NCBI GenBank assembly: GCA_002842515.1 | Contig: PHDC01000001.1 | Span: 1,488,001-1,552,000 of the forward strand | DNA: 64,000 nt | Source: Bacteroidetes bacterium HGW-Bacteroidetes-5 | GTDB taxonomy: Bacteria > Bacteroidota > Bacteroidia > Bacteroidales > UBA932 | Reading direction: 5' to 3' | In this document: positions 7,960 to 16,109 of the stretch, in pieces | How positions within the stretch are numbered: position 1 is the stretch's first letter | How the letters are laid out: the number at the start of each line of letters is the position of its first letter | Program-made: the position numbers and the translations under genes | Notes under the pieces: generated by a model | The model's input: only the letters and a program-made list of their open reading frames with translations | Told to the model about the DNA's origin: nothing | Database searches by the model: none

Positions 7960-9672
7960 TTATATTACCCCCTTACTGCTTGGTGTTTGATAGGCGTTAA
8001 CATCATTCGAAAGCGCAATCCTGAGTGCTCTCGCAAATGCTTTAAAAATTGCCTCTGCCTTGTGGTGATCGTTCTCCCCCTGTGCAGATATGTGAAGTGT
8101 AAAGAGGCCAGAGGCAGAGAGGGTAGAGAAGAAGTGTCTGAACATCTCACACGGAAACTCTCCAACCCTCTCTCCGCTGAATGAGACACTCCACACAAAA
8201 GTGTATCTCCCCCCCAAATCCAGCAGAACCTCAGCCCTGGACTCATCCATAGGCAGAACAAAACCATATCTGTTATAGCCCTTCTTTGCAGAGATCATCC
8301 TCTTAAAGGCCTCTCCCAAAACTATTGCAACATCCTCCACTGTATGATGAGGGTCTACATTCAGGTCACCGACGGCATCAATATCCATTGAGATACCTGA
8401 ATGCACAGATATCTGCTCCAGCATATGGTCAAAAAATCCTACTCCTGTACGGATATCCGAATCCCTACCACCCTGCGGATAGATTCGCACTTGTACCCGT
8501 GTCTCCTTTGTGACTCTTGAGAGCTCGATACAGTCACCGATTTTATTTGAAGAGCCTCCGTTTATCACCGATAGAAGAGCTCTGTTTTCAAGAGGCTTCC
8601 CCACAGTGATCCTGAGAGTTTGCGAACACCCTGCAACATCGCCTCTCTCTCTTGTAACAATACCGGCGCTTAACAAACTTTTGTAGACCTGTTTTGCATC
8701 AGCAAACTTTACCAACAGAAAGTTGGAGTCACTCGGATAGACCGTCTCAACCCCCGGAGATCTCCGCAGAGACTCTGCAAGCATCTCCCTCTCTCCAATA
8801 ACTGTCTCTACCAGAGTGGGGTCGCTCTCCCTGAGTGCCTTAACAGCAAGCTCTTGATTTACCCGACCTATATTATAGGGGTACTTAACCCTCTCCATAT
8901 AGGCGATTATTTTTTGTGATGATATTGCAAAACCGACTCTTATTGCAGCCATACCTTTAGCTTTGGACATAGTTCGCAATACCACCAGATTCGGATAGTT
9001 GTCAATCAGGGGAATAAATCCGGCATCGCAGGCGAAGTCAATATAGGCCTCATCCACCGCGACCACTCCGTGAAATCTCTCTATAATCCATATTAGATCA
9101 TCCTTTTTGAGAAGGTTACCGGTTGGGTTATTGGGAGAGCAGAGAAATATAACCTTGCTGTAACTGTCACACATCTGCAATAGCCGCTCTTTGTCGAAAG
9201 AGAAGTCGGTATTCAAAGAGAGCTCTCTGTAGGCTACATCATTAATGGAAGCGCAAACTTTATACATTCCATAGGTTGGAGAGAGCGAAATAATATTGTC
9301 TCTGCCCGGAGTACAAAAGATTCGTATTAAAAGATCTATTGCCTCATCAGATCCGTTTCCCGCAAAGATATTTTCCGGTTTTGGCATAAAGGGCTCCTCT
9401 ATAACTTCTGGATCAATAAATCTACTTAGTTGTTTGCAGATAGATTCAGCTGCAACTCTCTTTAGCTCAATGCTGTGAGGGTCCGGATATCTGTTGTATC
9501 CGGAGTTGTAGGGGCTCTCATTTGCATCCAGATATACAGCGCATTTGAGATTTGATTCATCTCTGGCGGTAGAGTAGGGTTTGAGCTCTCTTATATTTGG
9601 GCGGATAATGTTTTCCACCCAGTTTATCTCTTTTAGCTCCTTACTATTTTTGATCTTAGTTGTCTCTTTCAT
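7960..9672 (-). CDS. hisCB: Fused histidinol-phosphate aminotransferase / imidazoleglycerol-phosphate dehydratase
   Basis: A 570-residue fusion. Residues 1 to about 372 are HisC, a class I/II aminotransferase with DANESPYN near residue 50, SPNNPTG near 180 and the PLP lysine K237 in TMSKAKG. Residues about 381-570 are a complete HisB dehydratase (IGPD) with its manganese histidine motifs DHMLEQ (H416), HHTVEDV (H442, H443) and ENDHHKAEA (H536, H537). Around ten linker residues join them. No ATG lies near the junction; the first methionine in the second half is M417, inside a metal motif, so a separate HisB start is unlikely. The E. coli-type HisB phosphatase half is absent. Separate hisC and hisB genes are adjacent in many his operons, so loss of one stop codon could have made this fusion. 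Confidence 0.95.
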   Translation of the reverse strand: MKETTKIKNSKELKEINWVENIIRPNIRELKPYSTARDESNLKCAVYLDANESPYNSGYNRYPDPHSIELKRVAAESICKQLSRFIDPEVIEEPFMPKPENIFAGNGSDEAIDLLIRIFCTPGRDNIISLSPTYGMYKVCASINDVAYRELSLNTDFSFDKERLLQMCDSYSKVIFLCSPNNPTGNLLKKDDLIWIIERFHGVVAVDEAYIDFACDAGFIPLIDNYPNLVVLRTMSKAKGMAAIRVGFAISSQKIIAYMERVKYPYNIGRVNQELAVKALRESDPTLVETVIGEREMLAESLRRSPGVETVYPSDSNFLLVKFADAKQVYKSLLSAGIVTRERGDVAGCSQTLRITVGKPLENRALLSVINGGSSNKIGDCIELSRVTKETRVQVRIYPQGGRDSDIRTGVGFFDHMLEQISVHSGISMDIDAVGDLNVDPHHTVEDVAIVLGEAFKRMISAKKGYNRYGFVLPMDESRAEVLLDLGGRYTFVWSVSFSGERVGEFPCEMFRHFFSTLSASGLFTLHISAQGENDHHKAEAIFKAFARALRIALSNDVNAYQTPSSKGVI

Positions 9673-9680
9673 ATTTGGTG

Positions 9681-10970
9681 TTAATTTCCGGAATTTAGTC
9701 TCTTTAGTCTTATTTCTACAGCATTTCTATGTCCTTGAAGCTGCTCATTTTGCGCCATAGTGGAAATGTGGGGGCCGAGGTTGAGTAACCCCTGCGGGGT
9801 GAGCTCCTGGTATGTTATTTTGTGTGTAAAGCTATCCAGTGAGAGCCCCCCCGAAGATTTCGCCCACCCTCCGGTGGGAAGAGTGTGGTTAGTTCCGCTG
9901 GCGTAATCTCCTGCACTTTCGGGAGAGTACTCTCCTATGAATATACTTCCGGCGGCTCTGATTTTATTTGCAATTTCCCAAGGCATCTGTGTTGAAATAA
10001 TAAGGTGCTCCGGAGCATATAGGTTGGCAAACTCAATTGAGTTCGAAATCTCTTTAAAGATTATAACTCTGCTGTTGCTTAGTGAACCCTCTATCTCGCG
10101 TTTACGATCAAGCAATAGCTTCTGCTCCTGTATCGATTGTAAAACCCTGTCTGCAACAGATCTTTCGGAAACTACAAGTATAACCTGAGAGTCTGCTCCG
10201 TGCTCTGCCTGAGAGAGCAAATCTGCCGCAATAAAATCTGCATTACAACTGCTGTCTGCTATAACCATAAGCTCCGAGGGGCCGGCAACCATATCTATTG
10301 CCACAAATTTTGACACCATCTGCTTTGCTATTGTTACATATTGATTCCCCGGGCCAAAGATTTTATCTACCCTCTTTATGCTCTCAGTTCCGTAAGCCAT
10401 TGCAGCTACTGCCTGAGCACCCCCTACGGCAACTATTGTCTCTATACCTATCCGGAATGCGGTGTAGGCCAAAACGGGAGGTATACTTCCGTCAATTGTG
10501 GGTGGAGTAAATATAACTATCTCGCTGCACCCCGCTATTTTGGCCGGGATTCCCAACATTAGTACTGTGGAGAAGAGAGGAGCACTCCCACCCGGGATAT
10601 ATAGCCCCACCCTCTCTATAGGCAGAGATCGCTGAATACACCTCACCCCCGGAGTGGTTATGATATCAATCTCTTCACAAATTTGCGCCCGGTGAAACCT
10701 CTCTATATTCTCTGCCGCTTTATCTATGGCATTTTTAAGAGTTTTATCTACAAGGTCTTTACTGTTTTCAAGATACTCCCTATCTACAAAGAGCGACCTC
10801 AGAAACACCCCATCTATTTTTTGGGTAAGCTCAAATAGTGCTTCATCGCCATAAGTTCTCACATCAGATAAGATTCCTGATACTCTCTTTTCAATTGACT
10901 CCGAAAATTCAGTAGGTCTGCCTGCAAGTTGTGCCCATTGATCTCTTTGGGGCTCTTCAATAATCTTCAT
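9681..10970 (-). CDS. hisD: Histidinol dehydrogenase
   Basis: A 429-residue zinc- and NAD-dependent enzyme that oxidises histidinol to histidine in two steps, the end of the pathway. Family segments are the Rossmann-region VPGGSAPLFST equivalent (IPGGSAPLFSTVLML), the long conserved stretch around GPGNQYVTIAK, AGPSELMVIAD, and the C-terminal NHTLPTGGWAKSSGGLSLDSF that carries catalytic histidines. Length is typical. It sits second in the operon, 30 bases after hisG and 8 before hisCB. Confidence 0.97.
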   Translation of the reverse strand: MKIIEEPQRDQWAQLAGRPTEFSESIEKRVSGILSDVRTYGDEALFELTQKIDGVFLRSLFVDREYLENSKDLVDKTLKNAIDKAAENIERFHRAQICEEIDIITTPGVRCIQRSLPIERVGLYIPGGSAPLFSTVLMLGIPAKIAGCSEIVIFTPPTIDGSIPPVLAYTAFRIGIETIVAVGGAQAVAAMAYGTESIKRVDKIFGPGNQYVTIAKQMVSKFVAIDMVAGPSELMVIADSSCNADFIAADLLSQAEHGADSQVILVVSERSVADRVLQSIQEQKLLLDRKREIEGSLSNSRVIIFKEISNSIEFANLYAPEHLIISTQMPWEIANKIRAAGSIFIGEYSPESAGDYASGTNHTLPTGGWAKSSGGLSLDSFTHKITYQELTPQGLLNLGPHISTMAQNEQLQGHRNAVEIRLKRLNSGN

Positions 10971-11000
10971 AATCTGTTTTTTTTAATCAGTAGAAGATAT

Positions 11001-11852
11001 CTATGGTAAAATCTTCTCGAGAGAGAGTACCAGGATGCCCTCTGCCCCAATTGCTTTTAGCTTCTCCATCTTTGGCCAAAGCTCCCGCTCCTCCACTACC
11101 ACGTGTATTGAGCACCACCCTTTTTGCGCAAGGGGTAAAATGGTGGGACTCCTCATACCGGGTAAAATTCCGATTGCCTCATCCAGCCTGGCCTCGGGAA
11201 GATTCATCAACAGATACTTCATCCCTCTGCTTCTCTCAACAGATTCAAATCTTGAGACCAGCTGAGTTACAACCTCCAACTTCTCCCTCTCCAGTTTTGG
11301 ATTTGCAATCAATACCGCCTCGGAGAGAAAGACTCGCTCAACCTCCTTAAGCCCGTTGGTTATTAGAGTACCTCCCGAACTTACAATATCAAAGATTGCA
11401 TCTGCCATACCTACCGAGGGTGCAACCTCTACCGACCCTGTAATTTTATGAATCTGCGCGTCTATACCATTCTCTTTGAAAAATTTATCAAGAATTGAGG
11501 GGTATGATGTTGCAACTCTTTTTCCATTAAAATATTCCAGACCGGTATATTCTGCGGCTTTTGGAATAGCGAGAGATATGCGACACTTGCTAAAGCCCAA
11601 CTTATGGACAACAGTGTTATCCATATTTTTCTCCTCAACCTCATTCATCCCCACAATTCCAATATCTGCAACCCCCATTGCAACTGCTCCCGGAATATCA
11701 TCATCCCTTAGAAAGAGAACTTCCAGCGGGAAATCTCCGCACTTGGCAAGCAGTTTTCGTTTGCCCTCCTCAATTGTGAGCCCGGACTCGTGCAGAAGGT
11801 TAATACTCTCTTCGCTTAGCCTACCTTTGGCCTGAATAGCAATCCTAATCAT
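11001..11852 (-). CDS. hisG: ATP phosphoribosyltransferase, long form
   Basis: A 283-residue enzyme for the first, committed step: ATP plus PRPP to phosphoribosyl-ATP. It is the long form, with a catalytic domain (about 1-205, including the PRPP-binding segment DAIFDIVSSGGTL near residue 150) and a C-terminal ACT-like regulatory domain (about 210-283) that in this family binds histidine for feedback inhibition. No HisZ is needed for this form. It is the first gene of the his operon and starts 19 bases downstream of the T-run of an attenuator, so it is controlled by both attenuation and feedback. Confidence 0.96.
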   Translation of the reverse strand: MIRIAIQAKGRLSEESINLLHESGLTIEEGKRKLLAKCGDFPLEVLFLRDDDIPGAVAMGVADIGIVGMNEVEEKNMDNTVVHKLGFSKCRISLAIPKAAEYTGLEYFNGKRVATSYPSILDKFFKENGIDAQIHKITGSVEVAPSVGMADAIFDIVSSGGTLITNGLKEVERVFLSEAVLIANPKLEREKLEVVTQLVSRFESVERSRGMKYLLMNLPEARLDEAIGILPGMRSPTILPLAQKGWCSIHVVVEERELWPKMEKLKAIGAEGILVLSLEKILP

Positions 11853-11871
11853 AAATCAATTAATTAAAAAT

Positions 11872-11902
11872 AAAAAAAAGGGCCTACCTTGCGGTAAGCC
11901 CT
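11872..11902 (-). terminator. his operon attenuator terminator
   Basis: Reading on the minus strand: 5' arm AGGGCTTACC (11902-11893), loop GCAA (11892-11889), 3' arm GGTAGGCCCT (11888-11879), then a run of T. The stem is 10 base pairs with one G-T wobble and a stable GNRA-type loop, an intrinsic terminator. It lies between the histidine-rich leader peptide and hisG, so it can only act as an attenuator. The 5' arm can also pair with GGTAGGCT at 11961-11954 in the leader, which copies the terminator's own 3' arm. Confidence 0.88.
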
Positions 11903-11925
11903 CTAAACTAAATATATCTGAATAA

Positions 11926-12015
11926 TTATCTCATATATACAAATAGCCGATCCAGCCTACCGTGTAACTGCAGGTGATGATGATGGATCGAATGGATATT
12001 TGAATATAGATTCAT
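11926..12015 (-). CDS. hisL: his operon leader peptide, 29 residues
   Basis: A 29-codon frame from ATG (12015-12013) to TAA (11928-11926) with six histidine codons at positions 8, 11, 12, 13, 14 and 18, including four in a row (IHSIHHHHLQLH). It begins about 22 bases downstream of a perfect TAnnTTTG box and ends 24 bases before the attenuator stem. A ribosome stalled for lack of charged tRNA-His at codons 11-14 would cover CGATCC (11990-11985), stop it pairing with GGATCG (11953-11948), and leave GGTAGGCT free to block the terminator. The logic is that of enterobacterial hisL, but I see no sequence similarity beyond the histidine run. Confidence 0.85.
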   Translation of the reverse strand: MNLYSNIHSIHHHHLQLHGRLDRLFVYMR

Positions 12016-12036
12016 TTTCTCTCTTTTGTTGAGCCG

Positions 12037-12044
12037 CAAATGTA
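12037..12044 (-). promoter_or_regulatory. his operon promoter, -7 box
   Basis: TACATTTG on the minus strand matches the Bacteroidota -7 box exactly. A TTTG lies 23 bases upstream (12068-12071), longer than the usual spacing, so the -33 element is uncertain. Transcription would start roughly 10 bases before the leader peptide ATG. Confidence 0.6.
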
Positions 12045-12086
12045 GATTAATTTTTTTCTGATTGCTGCAAATATTTTAAATATTTT

Positions 12087-12857
12087 TTAATAGATGTGTA
12101 TACTTCCCTGTGCTGCAGGCAGATAATTTACACCTATCCAGGTTATCATTAGGAGTATAAACGCTACCGGCAATAACCAAAGATTATATTTTAGCGGATA
12201 CCCTCTCAATCTGGAGTGAATATAGATGAGGTATGCAGTTGCTGTTATGAATGCCCAAACCTCCTTCGGATCCCAGCTCCAGTAGTCTCCCCAGGCCTCT
12301 TTCGCCCAAATTGCCCCCATAAGCATACCCATCATTAGAAATCCGAATCCTATATAAACGAGGTTATCTACAAGTGGTATCAACCTGGTATTGGAACGCA
12401 ACTCCCTCATAGCTGCAAATGCGGCGATGGTGGCAGCTCCAAGCATCGCATAGGATAGTATATAAACTGTAACGTGCGGAACAAACCATATACTCCTCAA
12501 GGCCGGCATCAGATTGGTTGTGTGAATCTCGGGTTTAAGCAGGTTGACGAAAATAAATACGGCAGAGACCAGAATGCTGTAACCCATAAGCCATTTATAC
12601 TCCCAGTGAAGATATGTGAAAAAGCCTACAATAATAATAAAGAGTGAATACCAGAGCCTGGTCTCTCCAATTGTTCTCAGGGGTGGATGCCCCTGACCTA
12701 TCCACAAACCTGCAATAAAAACAGAAAAAAGAAGAATTCCGGCGAAAATAAAAATTTTCCCTACAGAGAGGCTCTTAATCCTGTAAAGCAATATTAGCCC
12801 GACAATCCAAAGAGTAAGGGAGGCAAAGGCGAAATATATAAAGTTACTCCAATTCAT
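12087..12857 (-). CDS. ccsA: Cytochrome c biogenesis protein CcsA
   Basis: A 256-residue polytopic membrane protein of the CcsA/CcmC heme-handling family, which with ResB exports heme and attaches it to apocytochromes c. The tryptophan-rich WWD-type motif is clear in WGDYWSWDPKEVWAF, with flanking histidines in helices (RSIWFVPHVTVYI). I take the start at MNWSNFIYF (12857), because this gives a 4-base ATGA overlap with the ResB gene; an open frame continues 26 codons further upstream inside resB but is not needed. It is the last gene of nrfH-nrfA-resB-ccsA, so it likely matures NrfA and NrfH. Confidence 0.9.
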   Translation of the reverse strand: MNWSNFIYFAFASLTLWIVGLILLYRIKSLSVGKIFIFAGILLFSVFIAGLWIGQGHPPLRTIGETRLWYSLFIIIVGFFTYLHWEYKWLMGYSILVSAVFIFVNLLKPEIHTTNLMPALRSIWFVPHVTVYILSYAMLGAATIAAFAAMRELRSNTRLIPLVDNLVYIGFGFLMMGMLMGAIWAKEAWGDYWSWDPKEVWAFITATAYLIYIHSRLRGYPLKYNLWLLPVAFILLMITWIGVNYLPAAQGSIHIY

Positions 12858-13987
12858 CTGGCACCTCCTTTCCAAAAGAGGCTGATTGCTCCGGCAATCA
12901 TCATAATTATTCCGATTAAAGCAGGGATAAACCACGGGTCATATACCAATTCAAACCGGGACCACAGCGAGTCTCTTCCCATTTGCGTGTCGTATGAGTG
13001 CTGATAGATTTTCCAACTCCCTACTGTGAGCGGGGAGTTTACCTTAATTGTCCCGCTTCTCTGCTTACCGCTTTGGGTATATACAATAACATCTGAGCTG
13101 TAGGATTTTGGTTCGGGAAATGTCATAGCAACGCAAAGGTTATCATTAATATCAAGTGTTTTGTGCCTTTGAAAATGGTTCCCGCAGCTCACCCATCCGC
13201 GCATCGTATCGGAATTGTGCAGAGATTCTACCGTCACAAATGCGGCAGGGGCGTAGCGGGGCAGATATTTGATTGAGTCAACTCTAACACTCCATCTATC
13301 AATTATTGCTAAGTTGCTCTCCTGAGCCGGGATAAATAGTGCTCTTCCCTTTGGAAGAGCCTCTCCTGTTGATCTCTCTATTATTGCCAACTTTGGAGGA
13401 TACTCATCTATTTCAAAATTTTTCAGACTAATGGCAACCGGCAACTCCTTAAGCCCATCCTGCGCATTAGCTCCGGATTGTTCTGCTCTCCATTCAACCG
13501 CTCCCTCATTTACTCTCATAAAATACCTTGACTTATCTGCAGACCCCAAACCTGCAGCAAAAAGTAGTATAAGAACACCCAAGTGATTTAAGAGAAATGG
13601 TATTCTCTTTCCGGAGAACTCCTTTAAGTGGAGGGATATTACCGCTGTTAAGTTTATGAGGGTCATCAGATAGATTAGAACAAAGGGCCAGGAGATCTTT
13701 GTCTTATTACCGGGAACAAGACCCATATAGAGAGTAATCAACAATACGAGAGTTAGGAGTATAACCGACAAAGAGCCGGATGAGAGCCGGGTGAGCAGCT
13801 TGCCTTTTTTAATAAATAGAAGAGTAGCCAGAGCTGCCAGAGCAATTATATTAACGGGAAATGCCAAAAAGGCCTTATCAAAAGAGCCAAGAGTAAATTG
13901 AAGTGCCAAACCTGCTATTACAACCGCTGTTGTAACAACAGCCTCCTCTATAGCAATCGTCCGTTTTCTCTTGCCTTCACCAACCAT
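12854..13987 (-). CDS. resB: ResB-like cytochrome c biogenesis protein
   Basis: A 377-residue membrane protein with about three N-terminal helices, a long periplasmic domain (about 150-345) and a final helix, the layout of ResB/Ccs1. It partners CcsA in system II cytochrome c assembly. The periplasmic part includes a passage near PLTVGSWKIYQHSYDTQMG that is typical of ResB C-termini. The reading frame overlaps the end of nrfA by 40 bases; a shorter start inside the first helix would remove part of the membrane anchor, so the overlap is probably real. The single short ResB plus separate CcsA is common in this phylum. Confidence 0.85.
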   Translation of the reverse strand: MVGEGKRKRTIAIEEAVVTTAVVIAGLALQFTLGSFDKAFLAFPVNIIALAALATLLFIKKGKLLTRLSSGSLSVILLTLVLLITLYMGLVPGNKTKISWPFVLIYLMTLINLTAVISLHLKEFSGKRIPFLLNHLGVLILLFAAGLGSADKSRYFMRVNEGAVEWRAEQSGANAQDGLKELPVAISLKNFEIDEYPPKLAIIERSTGEALPKGRALFIPAQESNLAIIDRWSVRVDSIKYLPRYAPAAFVTVESLHNSDTMRGWVSCGNHFQRHKTLDINDNLCVAMTFPEPKSYSSDVIVYTQSGKQRSGTIKVNSPLTVGSWKIYQHSYDTQMGRDSLWSRFELVYDPWFIPALIGIIMMIAGAISLFWKGGAR

Positions 13988-15438
13988 TGCGGAACTGTTG
14001 TAGTCATAAATTCATCTTTCTCACTGCCAAGTTTTGCCATATCCAGTCCGATGTATTGTTGTGCTCTCTCCTTTGTAGAGATATCGGGAGTTGGAATTTG
14101 GTCCTTAACACCCAACAGTGCGAGAACTTTAATTGCCTCCATTTGTGCCTGATAACTCTTGTCCAGACTGTGGGCAAGAATTCTCTGGGTCTCTACCGGG
14201 GCGTGGAAAGCGGCTCCGTGAGAGGCAACTGCAAAGTCCCAACGCCATTGTGCTGCCCTAATAAGTTTAAGAACCGGCTCCATCTGTTTTTGAGAGGCTC
14301 CGTTATCCCAGGCAAATTTTGCCGCAATATGAGACTTAACAAGCTCCTTCTCGACCCTGTCTCTGGTTTCAAGTATTTTGTCCTGATACTCATAAACATA
14401 CTTTATGAGATTCTCCTTGCTGTCACGGTGACAGGTCTGGCAAGTACGGTCAATATTGAGTAACGGAGATGTTACGTGGTGGTCACTATACTTGATAGCA
14501 CCGTCAGATTTGTACGGCATATGACAATCTGCGCAAGAGAGTCCTCTTTGAGCGTGTGGTCCGGCCATAAATATTTCGTAGTCCGGATGTTGGGCCTTTA
14601 ACATAGGTGCCTTACTTAGGGTATGAACCCAGTCTGTAAAGCCAACCTCATCGTAGTAGCTCTCTATCTGCTCAACTGTCATCCCCTTATCCCACGGAAA
14701 GGTAAGATATTTACCATCCCCTTTAAAGTAGTACTCTACGTGGCACTGTGCACAGGCTAATGAGCGTCTCTCCTGAATGGTGGTCACTCCAATATCTTTT
14801 CCGACTCTCACAAAAGCCTCGGCAAGAGCAGGCCTGGAGATGGCAATATTCATATTCTCCGGATTGTGACAATCTGCACAACCTATCGAGTTTACAACCT
14901 CACTGCCAAAATGAGACCATTTGGACGAGTAGAACTTCTCAATTCCCACCTCTGCCATCAATCTTGGAACATCGGGACTTTTGCAGGCCCAGCAGGTTGC
15001 CGGTTGTAAATTTTTATCTTCGGTTATTGGAGCACCTGTTCGCAGAGTCTTAACCACATCAGTAACAGCATATGAGTGGCCTCTGGGAGCGCTGTAATCA
15101 CGGGAGAAGGCATATCCGGCCCAAAGCACAACCATATCCGGTCTCTGCTCTAAAATATCAACTACCCCATTTCCGTTATGTTTGCTCTCGAAATCCATCT
15201 CCTTCGTCTTTTTCCAGGTCTCAAACTCTCTGGGATAGTTCTCTCCCCATAGCTCATTTCTGGACTCTATCCCTTTTATCTCCACCCTTTTATTGTTAAA
15301 AAGGGTTGCAATCTCTGCCCTTCTCTCAGTTACTGAGGCGGCCAAAAGGCCAAGCAAAAAAACAACTACAATTGTTCCGGCAAACAGGGTCCACATAAGA
15401 GCAACCCTGTGTTTTTCGAAGAATAGTTTAAGTTTCAT
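13948..15438 (-). CDS. nrfA: Cytochrome c nitrite reductase, pentaheme catalytic subunit
   Basis: A 496-residue periplasmic pentaheme enzyme reducing nitrite to ammonium with six electrons. Heme sites are the active-site CWACK (C149, C152, K153), then CADCH (187-191), CAQCH (229-233), CADCH (302-306) and CQTCH (333-337). Catalytic residues are visible after heme 3 (VEYYF, near Y237) and before heme 4 (PHAQRG, H295). The N-terminal helix at about 13-35 acts as an uncleaved anchor or signal. It follows nrfH by 11 bases. NrfA enzymes can also reduce nitric oxide, hydroxylamine and, in some species, sulfite, which is worth noting next to a DsrC system. Confidence 0.97.
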   Translation of the reverse strand: MKLKLFFEKHRVALMWTLFAGTIVVVFLLGLLAASVTERRAEIATLFNNKRVEIKGIESRNELWGENYPREFETWKKTKEMDFESKHNGNGVVDILEQRPDMVVLWAGYAFSRDYSAPRGHSYAVTDVVKTLRTGAPITEDKNLQPATCWACKSPDVPRLMAEVGIEKFYSSKWSHFGSEVVNSIGCADCHNPENMNIAISRPALAEAFVRVGKDIGVTTIQERRSLACAQCHVEYYFKGDGKYLTFPWDKGMTVEQIESYYDEVGFTDWVHTLSKAPMLKAQHPDYEIFMAGPHAQRGLSCADCHMPYKSDGAIKYSDHHVTSPLLNIDRTCQTCHRDSKENLIKYVYEYQDKILETRDRVEKELVKSHIAAKFAWDNGASQKQMEPVLKLIRAAQWRWDFAVASHGAAFHAPVETQRILAHSLDKSYQAQMEAIKVLALLGVKDQIPTPDISTKERAQQYIGLDMAKLGSEKDEFMTTTVPQWLVKARENGRLL

Positions 15439-15449
15439 AGAGTTATATT

Positions 15450-16019
15450 TTATCTCTTCATAATTTTTTTCAGCCAGGGGGGAACAGGGGATTCCGGAAG
15501 GGGAACTATTGCGTTAGGGCTCATAGCCAGGTTTGAAATTCTACCGTGAGGCACCTCTCTGTGACAATCCCAGCAGGCTCTGGCCTCACCACTCTCTACA
15601 TCTTTGTATTTAACCATTCCTGTTTTTACAAATTCTGTATTAAGTTGTGTATGGCATCTGATACAATTATCCATAATAGCTCCGTAACTCGCTGCCCGTG
15701 GGCGAATAACCTGTGGCTCCATCCTCAAAGTAAAGATTGCAGCGTGATATAGCCCGTCTTTTGCTTTAAATGAGTACCCTTTAACAAAATTGTCTTGAGG
15801 TACGTGACAATCATTACAGGTTGTCCAGGGTTGATGTGAACTCTTTTGCCAGGATTGGTAGTATGGGGCCATTATATGACAGTTTACACAGGCCGACGGG
15901 TCGTCGCTAAGGTAGGATACCGCCCTGGAGATGTAGAGCAGATATAAAAATATACCTACTACAGCTCCGCAAAGAACAATAGTAGGAATCACAAGTTGCC
16001 GCGGGAATTTTTTTTCCAT
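15450..16019 (-). CDS. nrfH: Cytochrome c nitrite reductase membrane subunit NrfH
   Basis: A 189-residue NapC/NirT family tetraheme cytochrome that takes electrons from menaquinol and passes them to NrfA. One N-terminal membrane helix (about 10-30) is followed by four heme sites: CVNCH (44-48) with M50 close by, CNDCH (68-72), CIRCH (119-123) and CWDCH (149-153). It is the first gene of nrfH-nrfA-resB-ccsA and has an excellent promoter 26-56 bases upstream. Confidence 0.95.
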   Translation of the reverse strand: MEKKFPRQLVIPTIVLCGAVVGIFLYLLYISRAVSYLSDDPSACVNCHIMAPYYQSWQKSSHQPWTTCNDCHVPQDNFVKGYSFKAKDGLYHAAIFTLRMEPQVIRPRAASYGAIMDNCIRCHTQLNTEFVKTGMVKYKDVESGEARACWDCHREVPHGRISNLAMSPNAIVPLPESPVPPWLKKIMKR

Positions 16020-16045
16020 AGGCTAAGTTTATTCTGTCATTAAAA

Positions 16046-16076
16046 CAAAGTTAACTAAATGGGGCAACATTTCAAA
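16046..16076 (-). promoter_or_regulatory. nrfH operon promoter
   Basis: On the minus strand, TTTG (16076-16073), exactly 19 bases, then TAACTTTG (16053-16046). This is a full match to the Bacteroidota sigma-ABfr consensus TTTG-N19-TAnnTTTG. It serves nrfHA-resB-ccsA. I see no clear dyad for an NrfR- or FNR-like regulator around it. Confidence 0.75.
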
Positions 16077-16109
16077 CCTTTATGAGGATAAAATATTACA
16101 ATAAATCAA

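Noticed and set aside
7987..8184. Open frame on the plus strand antisense to hisCB
   Set aside because: It has no promoter, no family pattern, and mirrors the codon bias of the real gene on the other strand.
11853..12086. T-box or histidine riboswitch upstream of hisG
   Set aside because: No T-box sequence is seen, and the His-rich open frame plus terminator explains the region by leader-peptide attenuation.
12858..12935. N-terminal extension of ccsA by 26 codons
   Set aside because: It lies inside resB, is cysteine- and arginine-rich with no family match, and the ATG at 12857 gives a standard ATGA overlap followed by a membrane helix.
13948..15438. Octaheme tetrathionate reductase or hydroxylamine oxidoreductase
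   Set aside because: Only five heme motifs are present, one of them CXXCK, and an NrfH partner precedes it.
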